A DNA stretch of 64,000 nt. Origin: Gigaspora margarita. Taxonomy: Eukaryota; Glomeromycota; Glomeromycetes; Diversisporales; Gigasporaceae. Positions 11,751 to 22,470 of this stretch are shown in pieces (the stretch's first letter is position 1; each line of letters opens with the position of its first letter). Position numbers and translations under genes: made by a program. The DNA lies in contig WTPW01000660.1 of the NCBI GenBank assembly GCA_009809945.1, positions 228,225-292,224 on the forward strand, read 5' to 3'. Below the pieces are notes generated by a model that saw only the letters and a list, made by a program, of their open reading frames with translations, did not search any database and had not been told where the DNA came from.

Positions 11751-12672
11751 CTCATGGACTGAAAAAACATTTGAAGTGGCTTAATTCCCCAATTCATTAG
11801 ATGTTAGAACTTATGTATGTGTTATAATTTATTAAAACCATTTTTGTGAATATAATTGAACTTTTAAATAATAGAATAATAAATAAAAAGGTTCCAAGAC
11901 CATCATCTGAACCCCATAAGCTTTGTGAATGTTTACCTCTTATTATTTTCTTGAGAAATCGTCTTAAATCTGCCATTTTAATACTGCGCCTTGTAAAGAT
12001 GAACAGTAAAGTCCGTACTGATCATGCCAGATTTATGGGTATAATTTTTTTAAAAGTAACACAAATATTTTTATTTGATTGTTAATTTATAAATATAAAG
12101 ATGTTATAACCATAAAAAATACTGGTAAAAATTTCTGTCATATTTATGACACCAGGGTTGGTTCACTATTTATAAATAACTGCTGATGAAGCACCTAAAA
12201 TTGGCCAAGATTAAAAAGGTTCAATTTGGTGCTAACGGAATCCCATATCTTGTAACCTATAATGGCCTTACAATCTGTTATCCTAGATCCTATTATCAAA
12301 TTTAATGATAATTTAGACTTGATTTAGAACCAAAAAGATTATCGAGCGTATCAAATTCAAAGGTAATTTCACATAATATTTATAATTACTTAATAAATTT
12401 AAATACACTAATCGATTAAAGAAAAAACTTTTAGTTAAGTGGTCGTAATATGGTAAAATGAATGTGTAAATTTATTATATTTTATAGTAAATCAATTCTC
12501 ATTTATCTTAAAACTATATAGGGATGTGTTGGAGTAGTAACTTATTATGAACGACTTGTTGAAGGTTTCGGTATGAAATTTTAATAGCTTATGATATTAT
12601 AAATTTTAATTGTCATTAATAATTTATTATTTATATTCAGATATTATTCATGTTAAAAGATGCCATAAATAG
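11751..12672 (+). pseudogene. RPS4: 40S ribosomal protein eS4 pseudogene, intron-containing fragment
   Basis: Pieces of ribosomal protein eS4 appear in order: an N-terminal GLKKHLKWLNSPIH piece (from 11,756) ending in TAG at a conserved Trp; [20 protein letters not shown] (about 11,890-11,960); [21 protein letters not shown] (about 12,121); LAKIKKVQFGANGIPYLVTY (about 12,203-12,262); KKIIERIKFK (to about 12,361); SGRNMG; GCVGVVTYYERLVEGF (to 12,570); and DIIHVK (from 12,641). Several gaps look like spliceosomal introns, for example 12,571-12,640 with GT...AG, so the copy came from DNA and not a retrotransposed mRNA. Stops, frameshifts, an internal deletion and Arg-to-Cys/Trp changes (CGT to TGT, CGG to TGG) show it is dead. 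The C-terminal third is missing. It lies inside the inverted-repeat element of this region. Confidence 0.88.
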
Positions 12673-12959
12673 ATAATTTACTATGTTGTTACAGTATTAA
12701 CTAATGACTTTTTTATTGGTAATATCATATAGCCTAGTTCTAGACAGTAGTAGTTCTCTAATCATATAGTTTGTAATTTAATTTATGATTTTTGATTTTT
12801 GCAAAAATCCGTGTTTGATAAATATGTCTAGTATTTTTGTTTTGATCCAAATAAGTCAATATCAAGCATCACATCTAATCATGTTATACTATAATTTGAA
12901 TTTAATTGTTTGAGCAATATTTTTTTTTTGATGTTACTAATTTTATAAGTCAATAATGA

Positions 12960-13100
12960 TAACCCAAATGAGTCATTCGAGTTGACAGAAGTCAACGGAT
13001 CGAAAACATAGCTAAGCAGGATTCGACCCGGGTTGGGCACGGAAGCACAGCCATTGACCCCGATCAGGCAAGCAGACAGGTCGATCCCATATGAATCGGC
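12960..13100 (-). repeat. possible tRNA-derived (SINE-like) fragment with a B-box
   Basis: A GC-rich island. On the minus strand it reads GGGTCGAATCC (13,019-13,029), one base from the pol III B-box consensus, preceded by tRNA-like text around 'gtcaatggctgtgcttccg'. No complete cloverleaf could be drawn by eye and the A-box is uncertain. Confidence 0.35.
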
Positions 13101-13263
13101 GTACAGAAATAGATAAGTGCAATAATTAATAATTGTAATTAGTTGCCTATTTGGGATGTTGACAATCATTAACAAATTACATCGTAGGGTTAATATAAGA
13201 GGCGCGGTATGAATGAATGTCCAAATTCTGAAATTACGCATTTCATCATTCCGCAAGAACCAA

Positions 13264-13372
13264 GTTTCGCACCCGAACCCTCCCCACCCGATAGAATCCT
13301 GCCATTTTGTGACAACTTAGAACTTCAATTTGAGGCCGGCCTGCTTTATGCAGAGTGGGAGACCACCGGCTG
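13264..13372. repeat. right inverted module: 'ggcaggattct' block plus GGCCGG hairpin
   Basis: Inverted copy of the left-end modules at about 10,225-10,335: 'cgcacccgaaccctcc' then 'agaatcctgccattttg', followed by the GGCCGG...CCGGC hairpin at 13,334-13,370. It defines the inner right arm of the gene-capturing element. Confidence 0.7.
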
Positions 13373-13605
13373 ATGCTTCGCATCGCAAATTTGGCTGGTG
13401 ACGGTGATACCCGGCGCAATAATATTTGCTACTTCTGGGAGCATATCCCGTGTCTCAGTTTATACATCAATCACACTGATGTATGCTACTGTTTCTCAAT
13501 AAAAATTCATGTAACAAAGTTAATATCTAGCTTCGTTGGCTAGAGGCATCCAAATTATAATACATGTCACATGCATGCAATGCTTTTCGATATCAATTGC
13601 ATCTA

Positions 13606-14224
13606 ATTGTGTCTAATCACAAGATACTATAATTTTTGAATTTAATTAGGTTGATCAGCAAAAATGAAGAATATAAATTTTATTTATATGCCACTAGAAT
13701 AAATACTACCACTTTAAAACAAGAAAACCAGATACAACAAGAACTCTACCACCAGAAATAACAAGAACTTCACTACCACTACCACCAAAAACAAGACCTC
13801 CACTACACTACCACCAGAAACAATTCCATCACTACCAAATACCTAACAAGAACATGACCACAAAATGACTTGGGTGCATGATTCCCTCCAATATAGTTGA
13901 AGTAGTTTTTTTTTTCTTTTGGGTGCCTGTGTATATTTTTCTTCCATTTGGGTACCTTGTATATTCCTCTTCTTATAGAGTGCCTTTTCTGCTTTTTCTT
14001 GTGGAACCCTCTCCTTATGAAGTGCCATTCTACTTTATAAAAATTAAGATTTTTACTAACTCTAAAAGAGGAGTTAGTTTTTAATTTTTTTATGGAGTTA
14101 ATATATTGATTTTTTTTGTATATAGAAAAAATCTTGCATTCACGTATATGCTACTTTGATTCAGAAAAAGCCATTTTTGTAAGACATGGATGAAGAAAAA
14201 CTAGAACTATAGTTTTGCCAAAAT
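13606..14224. other. low-complexity intergenic DNA
   Basis: About 13,700-13,850 is a degenerate CCACTACCACC/AACAAGAAC purine-pyrimidine-biased stretch. About 13,880-14,035 is T/C-rich with repeats of 'gtaccttgtatattcctctt'-like text. No gene recognised. Confidence 0.5.
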
Positions 14225-14690
14225 TTGGTCATTATTTTTGTGCATTTCCATAAAAATAAAGAAAAAAAATGTAAGTTAACACTTTCTAAATTGCATAAGT
14301 TTATTAAAAGTTTAATATTTAATTACTTTTTTCTTAGGTTTGAATATCTTTATTTCTACAGTAAACCTGCTACAGCCAATTTTTTCTTTGAAATAGAAAG
14401 AGAATAACTTGTTGAGCTGTCTAGCTGCAAAATTAAATTTGAAAAATCCAAATATTTTAGAGGGTCTGCTAGATTAGGCAGCTAATCAGGCCATGTCATT
14501 GTAAGTACAATATTTACTGGTATTATTTTTTATTGTAAATTTTAAAATAATAGATTTATTATTTATATATAATAACTTAGTATAACTGTACTGAATCTCA
14601 GGATTTATCTCTAATGGAACATGTATTTAAATTAGAAAGACAAGTTGGAGAACTGGTTTCTAACAAAAGAAGGAGAGAAGTTAGCTAAGA
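14225..14690 (+). pseudogene. coding relic with introns, family unknown
   Basis: Three coding-like pieces are separated by intron-like gaps (for example GTAAGT near 14,270 to TTTCTTAG near 14,337). The last reads SLMEHVFKLERQVGELVSNK before a stop near 14,686, a short coiled-coil-like end. The middle piece has two in-frame stops. I do not recognise the family. It is either a decayed gene or a fragment. Confidence 0.3.
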
Positions 14691-15319
14691 TAGTTTTTTA
14701 ACCAATTTTTTTTATTATATAATGATTTTTCATTATAAATTTGTTTTTTTTATAATAATTTTTCATAATGATTTTTCTTTATAAATTTGTTTTTTTTTGT
14801 ATATATATTGCAAATAAATGAAGTTTTACAGTAATTTTTTTTAATGTTTTTAATATTAAAAATGATACATTATATATAATTACTATACTATGCCCAACAT
14901 ATTATGCTATGTTCTATTTTAATTATACATATACTAAGCTATGCTACCCTGTTCAATTAAAATTTTTCAACCAACCAAGCCTATAAAATTTTATTGGCTT
15001 AGTTAGCTTAGCAAAAAATATTATAATTTGATCAAAGCAACCTGTAATAATTATTTTGGCACTATTGTAAATAAAACCTGATTTGAAGATATTTTACTAT
15101 CACTAATAAAAAAAAATTGAGCACCTGTTTTATTTTAAATCATATACCTAATTGTTATTAAAAGGTAGGCTAGTACTTTATTAAATTTTACTATTATATA
15201 ATATGCATTTTGTTCTAGATATTATAAAATTTTAGCCAAATTTGATTACAATTTAAAAAGTTTTATTAGTAGCACAATTTTAATTTCTATATAAATCTCA
15301 TTGTACTACTGAAATCATA
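14691..15319. other. AT-rich intergenic DNA, no gene seen
   Basis: Contains a small local repeat of 'tttttcattataaatttgttttt' type around 14,715-14,795 (motif split: tttttcattat, aaatttgttttt). Nothing else recognised. Confidence 0.5.
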
Positions 15320-15892
15320 TGGAGTGTTCCATATTAAAAGGGCCCATTTTACATATATCTCATTTTGAGATAATTGAGTTTAACTATTTGTTTTGATTTT
15401 TGGACTGATCCAGGATTAATTAAATTTCACAATTTTGATTAGTTAAATGCAGCTAGTAACTATCAGGTAATCTCGTGAAGTGCTTGGCCTTAGTGTTCCA
15501 AAGTTGGGTTCGGTTCGGTTTGGGTTCGGTCGAACCCGAACCCGAACTTTAAATTTTGCAAATCTTTGAACTCGAACCTGAACCGAACCTAGAATTTATG
15601 AACCCGAACCAAACTTGAACTTGAAATATTTGTCAGTCTGAGTTCGGTTCGAAGTTCATGAACATGTTTGGGTTCGGGCAGAGATGGGTTTCATGCATGC
15701 TCATGATTCCTCAATCATGTGCATGAATGCGCATTAATGCACTCAGATTTTATACTAAACACTTTTTTTATTAGACTATTGCATATTGTGCTCTTAAACT
15801 CTATATACACATGAATATATCATATGACGAAGCATAATTGAGGATCGCCAACGCTAAGGTGTGGCACATTCTACCTTTTTTTTTCTTTTTTA

Positions 15893-16200
15893 ATAGCGAG
15901 TTCAAGCCCACGTTTATGTTGCGGCACATTTAACTCATTACATACAACATCAATTTTTATAACACGAGTTCGAGCCCACGCTATGGTGCGGTGCATTCAA
16001 CTTGGTATACAATATCAATTTTTATAACAAAGAGTTCGAGCCCACGCTATAGTGTGGTGCATACACGACAACATCAACATAAAATAGCAAGTTCTAGTCC
16101 ATGCTATGGTGCAGCGCATACACGACAACACAATATAAAATAGCGAGTTCTATTCCACGCTATGGTGCAGCGCATTCAACTTGTTCTACATGACAACAAG
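15893..16200. repeat. minisatellite, 5 units of about 56-68 bp
   Basis: Units share 'agcgagttcgagcccacgct' followed by 'atggtgcggcgcatt' and an ACAACATCAATTTTTATAA or ACACGACAACA tail. Spacing and sequence are degenerate. It lies inside the hAT-like element. Confidence 0.75.
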
Positions 16201-17229
16201 CAAGGCGCTAGGTGCAATGAATGAAAGAGGGCGGGAGAGATGGGAGCCAGATTATAATCAGGCATCGAAGAGAAAGCACTGAGATTCCCCCATTTACTCC
16301 CACATGTATCTTATAATTTTTGCAGTCAAATTAGAGGGCCAGATATAGGTTAGCGATAGTGAACAAGAGAAGGAACACATAAGGTTGGGTTTATAAATAT
16401 ACCGAAATTGGATTCACGAAGAAACAATACAAAAAACTTTGTGTGAGGGGTGAGACGATAATATTTAAACGCTTCATATTTATTCGTCCCTAAAAGAAGC
16501 AATAATAATTCATACATAATTGATCTGTGTACAAAAGCGATGGCATGATGATTATTAATATAGACATTCAATGCATCACGATAGATTTAATTAATTGTAC
16601 CCCCCAAGGATATCTAAATAAGGTAATAGGAGTAACATGTGTTACAGAGGTACAATTGAAAGGTTTAAGGATGATCAAATGTAACAATGATCGATCAAAT
16701 AAAGCAGGGGCAGAATAAGGAAATGCTGTGATTTTTGGGCGCAGAAATATTATTATAATACACCAGTAAGATAAGAAATAAATCAAATAAAATGAGGCAC
16801 AACTTAAAACTTGAAATACTTACTTAAAATAGTCCTTTTAAGGAATAATCATGTACGAATGCACGTATGTACTTACGTAAGCCATATCAAACCAGTTTAA
16901 TATAAAATGCAAATCGGACCATCGCATTCCACAATGTTATGCAAAAATATAACCAATCAAAGAACTGTATTTGTTCACATCATTTCACTCTTCAGCACTC
17001 CGTTCCTGGTACAAAAAAAAAATAAAAAAATAAATAATATAAAAAAAAAGGGAATATTGTTGTAGCGCTATAGCATTTTGATGCTATAGCACTATAGTGC
17101 TATCTTTTTTCTAATAAAAAAAAGAAATTTAACCGGTGGTGATTTCTCCGGTTACATGGATCGACAATACATATAAGTATTGTTTTTTTTTTATATCGCT
17201 TTCTTTTTTATTTTACTGATTTTTTTTTT

Positions 17230-17790
17230 CAGTAGAGCGTAGTCGCTGGTGTCGTCGTTGTGCCTTTCGTTGGTGTTGCCGTTATTGGTGCTTATTTGGT
17301 CATCGTCGTTGGTGTCGTCGTATCAGTGCTTGTTTTGTTCTGGTGCTGGTGTTGTCACTTGCAGGAATTTCGCTGTCGTTTGTAGGTATCATATCACGGT
17401 AAGTCGTGTTCGTGTTTGTTACTTTTGCTTGTTTTGGTGCCGTACTGCCATTTCACCAGTGCCGTTTGGTTGCGCTTTCGTTAATGTTGTGTCACTTGCA
17501 GGAATTTCACCATTGTTTGCAGGTGTTATATTGTGGTGGTAAGTAGTGTTCTCGTTTATAACTTTTGTTTTTTTTGTTACTGTACTGCCATGTCACTGGT
17601 GTCGTTAGGTTTTGGCTTTCGCTAATGTTGTTTTGTTATTTGTTTGTGATTTTGCTTCTTATGACAGTGCATCATCTGTTGGCGTCATGTTTGCGTTTAT
17701 TACTTTCGCTTAATCTGGTGCTGAGCTGCCATTTCACTGGTGTCTTTTGGTTTCATTTTTATTGATGTCGTATCGTTTATTTGCTTTGGT
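17230..17790 (+). repeat. GC-richer tandem array, unit about 140-150 bp
   Basis: Three to four units share 'gttcgtgtttgttacttttg', 'ccgtactgccatttcac', 'tttggttgcgctttcg' and 'cacttgcaggaatttc'. Open frames across it are low-complexity products of the repeat and are not called as genes. Confidence 0.6.
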
Positions 17791-17889
17791 TGTCAGCGTT
17801 GATTTTTGGTTTTTTTTTCTACTGCTTTGTCTACTGTCGCTCTTAATAAAACGTTGCTTTTTGCTGGTGCTACAACTTATTGGTGATTT

Positions 17890-17985
17890 TGTTGTTAAGT
17901 TAGAGGTTAGGGTAGAATAGGGTTAGTGACTAGAGTTTGGGTAGGGTTAGTGGTTAGGTTAGGTATTATAGAAGAGTTAGTGGTT
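17890..17985 (+). repeat. degenerate telomere-like TTAGGG patch
   Basis: About 90 bp of imperfect GTTAGGGT/GGTTAGTG repeats. Fungal telomeres are commonly TTAGGG. This is internal and degenerate. Confidence 0.6.
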
Positions 17986-18011
17986 GGTAGTTATATTGAT
18001 GGTTTATACTA

Positions 18012-18300
18012 AGGTTACATAAGGCGAGACCAATTTAAAGGCCAAATAACTTTGCGTTATGACGATAGTGGTTCTTTGAATATCATCACTGTATATATGT
18101 ACTACTTTATACATTTTATATTGTATTCTCTTTTCGCTTAATAAAACTTTCTTTCAACCAAGATACTGTTCGACTAGGTTAAGCACGATATTTATTAGTA
18201 TTGTAATGTTTATTCGGTTCTAAACTAATAAGTCTATCCTATACTAAGACTATTTATGAAACACGAATCGCATTTCATGAAGGTTATTACGCATTAACTA
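18012..18300. repeat. diverged copy of the 3.3-4.0 kb MITE interior (inverted)
   Basis: Shares, on the opposite strand to 3,660-3,880, text such as 'cgttatgacgata', 'ggttctttgaa', 'aactaataagtctatc'. The terminal inverted repeats are not intact here. Confidence 0.65.
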
Positions 18301-18779
18301 GGTCCTTCGCTACACTTCAGACAATTAGTGAATTTTTAAAGTGAAGACGCCAGATTTCATTATAGCTATTTAAAAAGCGATGTTCATAATTCACGTCATA
18401 TTAAATCTATTCTATGTATCAAAAATGGCACTATATATATCATGTGATGCCTGGACTAGTTTTTGGACCAGTCCTGAACTAGTCTCTAAAAAGTCCGGTC
18501 TGGACCAGTTCTGAACCAGTTTCACGTGAACCCCTATTTTGGGCCCTTATATGTTGCAGTAAAGCGAAAATTAGATTAGGGTTTGTATTAATAATTTTAT
18601 TAAACATTAATATATATTAATTTGTAGTTTAATATCTAATATACTGTAAATAATATATATAAAAATAAAATATAAAAAACATAAATAAAAGGTAGCACTA
18701 TAGTGCTATAGTGCTATAATGCCATAGCACTATAAAATAAATCCCAAAAAAAATAAATAAATAAATGGAAAAAAAACTA

Positions 18780-19545
18780 TAATAAATCGTTAAGAATCTT
18801 AACGATCTANNNNNNNNNNNNNNNNNNNNNNNNNNNNNNNNNNNNNNNNNNNNNNNNNNNNNNNNNNNNNNNNNNNNNNNNNNNNNNNNNNNNNNNNNNN
18901 NNNNNNNNNNNNNNNNNNNNNNNNNNNNNNNNNNNNNNNNNNNNNNNNNNNNNNNNNNNNNNNNNNNNNNNNNNNNNNNNNNNNNNNNNNNNNNNNNNNN
19001 NNNNNNNNNNNNNNNNNNNNNNNNNNNNNNNNNNNNNNNNNNNNNNNNNNNNNNNNNNNNNNNNNNNNNNNNNNNNNNNNNNNNNNNNNNNNNNNNNNNN
19101 NNNNNNNNNNNNNNNNNNNNNNNNNNNNNNNNNNNNNNNNNNNNNNNNNNNNNNNNNNNNNNNNNNNNNNNNNNNNNNNNNNNNNNNNNNNNNNNNNNNN
19201 NNNNNNNNNNNNNNNNNNNNNNNNNNNNNNNNNNNNNNNNNNNNNNNNNNNNNNNNNNNNNNNNNNNNNNNNNNNNNNNNNNNNNNNNNNNNNNNNNNNN
19301 NNNNNNNNNNNNNNNNNNNNNNNNNNNNNNNNNNNNNNNNNNNNNNNNNNNNNNNNNNNNNNNNNNNNNNNNNNNNNNNNNNNNNNNNNNNNNNNNNNNN
19401 NNNNNNNNNNNNNNNNNNNNNNNNNNNNNNNNNNNTTAATGATCTAAAATAGATCGTTAAGATTCTTAACGATCTATTTTAGGATCATTAAAATTCTTAA
19501 TGATAAATAGATCATTAAAAATCTTAACGATCTATTTTAGAATTA
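18780..19545. repeat. palindromic 30-bp repeats flanking a 626-bp gap
   Basis: Both edges of the N block (18,810-19,435) carry 'gatcgttaagaatcttaacgatc'-type palindromes (core TTAAGATTCTTAA) alternating with 'tattttag'. The gap is probably more of the same array, which short reads cannot span. Confidence 0.7.
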
Positions 19546-20095
19546 ATTTTGTATAATGGTCTGAAGTTCAAGAATAAGTACAAGAATAAGTGCAAATGCG
19601 AGAACAAGTGCAAGAACACAACAAATGCTCCGCGATAGATAAAACATAAGATTAATTTATTTATTTATTTTTTTAAATTATGTTTCTTTTTTTTAATCCA
19701 TTTTTATTTTTAAACTATTTTATTTTACCGAACCNGAACATGTTCATGAACTTTNGAACCGAACCCGAACTGAACCCAGACTTGGTTTAAAAGTTCAATA
19801 CCGAACTCGGACCGAACTGGATTTTTAAAATTAAGTCTGGTTCGGGTTCAGTTCGAATTCGGACCGAACTCGAACTCAACCCAATGTTCAGTCCGGTTCA
19901 GTTTTTCGGAACACTACTTGGCCTTAGGCAGCCTCATGTAATTTTTCTTTTACATTATCTCTATTTTTTATTATGCAAATTGACATTCATTTATAATTGG
20001 AAAATATCAATCATGTCAAAATTTAAATAAATCTAAAAAAACTCATTTTTCAAAAAATTGTAAAAATGGGCCCTTTTAATACAGAGCACTCCATA

Positions 20096-21924
20096 TAATA
20101 AATGATCTATGTACCTCCTACCCTTAATATCTGTTATTGTCATATGTTCCTGCTAAATTTGGTTGTATTAGTATTCAATGTCATAATCCCTGAATTGGTA
20201 ATTTTATTAAATTACTACTTATCTTCCCTCTTGCATATACTGGTTATAACTAGGATAACCCATGTGATTGTTGCTTGCTAATGCATTACTGCTTAGCTGT
20301 CTTTTCGATCTGTTGACCTTTTGTCAACTTGAATGATCTACAAAAATTGACCAAACATATCAAAAACCTGCTATGCTCCAAGCAATTGTTTATTTGTTTA
20401 TTTTTGATAATTCTGGATTATCCTGATATAGATTCTGAACACATGCGAAAGAAGGGAGAGAAGTAAAAATACTTGAAAACCAATGTTTAAATTAACCTTG
20501 GTGCACTAATTAAAAAATGTTTGGAACAAGATTTTATATATAATGAGCACCAAACTATTGGTTTAGTCTCAAACACTAATACCCTAACCCAAACTTCTAT
20601 ATTTATGTGCTTTGTTTATTTACAAAATTTAATTTTCTTTTTTTGGAGTCATCTAAAGCTATGTACCCATATGACATTTTTGTGTAAATTAACCAACTAG
20701 AGTCACAAAATTTGTTTATACAGATCAGCTAAAAAAGTCAAAAAAAAAATCAAAAAAAAAATACAAGAACATAAAAACAAAAGTCTAAACCTATTTTGGG
20801 CCATTAAAAAAATGCCAGAAAGGCAATTTTACCTATATATTTTTTCTAACCTTAACTCTGACCCTAATGCTAAATACTAATTTTAACTAAATTTCAAAAA
20901 TCACATGGGCTACTTTTTTGATTGTTATTTGCAAATAAGTAAAATCATAATAATAACAATAATGTAATAGTTATCTTAATATATATATTGTTGTGCAATC
21001 TATAAAGATTCTCTCAGTTATTAATTGTACATTATTACCTGTTTTGTCAAAGCATCATTTTTTTTTAGCTTTTATCATTATTATTATTGAAACACTTCTT
21101 GATTTTAATAAATGTGGCAATTAACTCAATCTTGTATGAATATTACTCATCAGATTTTTCATGAGTTTTGTCAATTTGTTATAGGTTTTGTCAATTTGTT
21201 ATAGGTTTCATCAAACTTAAAGAGTTTTGTCAATTTTCAATTCATTAATTAAAATTATCTGATAAATGTTTTATCATTCATCAATAACAAATGTTTTGTT
21301 ATTCATTAGGCATTATTAATTGATGTCACAATAAAATTAAGATATCTAAAATTTTGACAGATTAAGTCATTCCAATATCAGTTCAGACTATTACATATAA
21401 AGTTTTAAGGATATGAAGTAAATAAGAAAGTAAAATTCTATGTAATTGTATTATATAATTAAAAATATTACCTAACTATAAAATATGATTCTGCAAGTTA
21501 TATACTATAACCTATATACAAAATATTTTTTATTTTGATTAGTGTTATACTTTTTTATTACTTTGGCAAAACAGACTTTATACTAAATATTTTATTGTCC
21601 AAAGCGAAGCAAGGACTCTAATGGAGGAGTAATAGAGCAAAATTTGTGTGTTATTATTTCCAGTAACATCATTTATGATTGTCCAATCAAATCAATAAAA
21701 TTAATACAGATCTGTCTGACAAGACATCAACAAATAGAAATATACAGAAATTTTTAGAGCTTACTATCTAATTTTAGCTTCAGACTTTTAACAGTATCTG
21801 TTTTTCTAGTATATTAATTAGTATATATCTAAATAAAGAATGTATCAATAATCTAATAAACACACTACAGGTTTGTATTATATAAGTTTTAATATAGTAA
21901 ATCTTGAAATAGCAAATTTAATAT
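20096..21924. other. AT-rich DNA with dispersed repeats, no gene
   Basis: About 20,455-20,760 matches the repeat near 6,665-6,860. About 21,150-21,230 has three copies of 'gttttgtcaatttgttatag'-like text, a decayed relative of 9,600-9,735. No coding sequence recognised. Confidence 0.5.
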
Positions 21925-22454
21925 TGTTATAGAATAGTTTTAATAATTTTGGTAGAAATTAGTTGAAAAATTAGAAATTAATAAGTAAAATTTGTAATAA
22001 CTGTATTTAGAAGTTATAATATGCAAAACGATGCACAATGACGCATAGTGATGCATAGCGACGCATAGCAACGCATAACGACGCATAACAATGCATAGCA
22101 ATGCATAGCTCAATAACTATATAAACTCTATATTTCTCTTAGTTTTAGACAGTTCTAGACATTTTATTTTATATTTATCTTATATCTCTTATCTCCTACT
22201 CATTATTATTAATAAACACTTGGGAATTCTAAGGAACAGACACCTTGGAATAGCCCTCTTTTAAAATAATAAACTGTCTATTATCCATTGTTGATTTATA
22301 TCGAACTGCCTTAGAGAAGTGTATAGTGTTCCTACAGATATAAAGGAAACTATATTTCCCTTTTGCACACCGCTTCACACTTACAGAAAGGGATCTTAGG
22401 AGCCGTGTGATTGTTACTTTACTGGATTTAAAGAAGGCATCTAGTACTGTAACA
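21925..22454 (+). repeat. 5' LTR (530 bp)
   Basis: Starts TGTTATAGAATAG and ends GGTACTG-like TACTGTAACA, giving the TG...CA ends expected of LTRs. Contains a 10-bp tandem repeat (GATGCATAGT variants) at about 22,030-22,112, shorter than in the 3' LTR. Promoter and polyadenylation sites should lie here but cannot be pinpointed. Confidence 0.93.
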
Positions 22455-22456
22455 TT

Positions 22457-22470
22457 TGGTGCCTTCTGGC
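22457..22470 (+). promoter_or_regulatory. primer-binding site
   Basis: TGGTGCCTTCTGGC starts two bases after the LTR. TGG pairs with a tRNA 3' CCA end, so minus-strand DNA synthesis would start here. The matching tRNA was not identified. Confidence 0.75.

Larger units (their letters stand above)
9895..13605. mobile_element. long-TIR element carrying a captured eS4 gene (MULE-like, about 3.7 kb)
   Basis: The ends carry matching modules in mirror order. Outside to inside on the left: TGCACGCATGTGA box (about 9,922), GATATTCAAACTTTATTA, a tandem 'catacatcagtgcg' array, GGCCGG hairpins, then 'caaaatggcaggattct' and 'gggtgcgaaa' (about 10,283-10,335). On the right, read on the minus strand: TGCATGCATGTGA, GATATTAACTTTGTTA, 'catacatcagtgtg', the hairpin, 'caaaatggcaggattct' and 'gggtgcgaaa' (13,264-13,312). 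Exact outer edges and a target duplication could not be fixed. Inside are a Helitron and a ribosomal-protein pseudogene. No transposase was seen, so it is non-autonomous. The MULE assignment is only by analogy with long-TIR gene-capturing elements. Confidence 0.6.
17061..18735. repeat. inverted-repeat-bounded segment (GCTATAGCACTATAGTGCTAT ends)
   Basis: Near 17,061-17,105 the text is 'gctatagcactatagtgc' and related repeats; near 18,691-18,735 the inverted equivalent 'gcactatagtgctatagtgc' occurs. This could be another element nested in the hAT. No target duplication was seen, and the motif itself is palindromic, so the boundary is soft. Confidence 0.45.
15491..19916. mobile_element. hAT-like element, 4.4 kb, with exact 8-bp target duplication
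   Basis: Begins TAGTGTTCC and ends GGAACACTA, flanked by CTTGGCCT at 15,483-15,490 and 19,917-19,924. The subterminal 180 bp on both sides are packed with inverted GAACCGAACC/GGTTCGGTTC motifs, typical of hAT transposase-binding arrays. No transposase frame is visible. The interior holds a minisatellite, a GC-richer tandem array, other repeats and a 626-bp gap at 18,810-19,435, which could hide coding sequence. Confidence 0.85.
15320..20093. mobile_element. TA-flanked MITE split by a hAT insertion
   Basis: Ends are inverted: left TGGAGTGTTCCATATTAAAA then GGGCCCATTTT; right, on the other strand, TGGAGTGCTCTGTATTAAAA then GGGCCCATTTT. TA lies immediately outside both ends (15,318-15,319 and 20,094-20,095). 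Removing the nested hAT and its duplication leaves an element of about 340 bp. Tc1/mariner-type TA targeting is inferred. Confidence 0.8.

Noticed and set aside
17249-17765. Two hydrophobic, Cys/Val-rich frames that look like small membrane proteins
   Set aside because: They translate a tandem repeat whose units shift frame and contain no start-context or homologous protein.
22030-22112. CRISPR-like short regular repeats in the LTR
   Set aside because: Units are contiguous 10-bp repeats with no spacers, inside an LTR of a eukaryotic retrotransposon.
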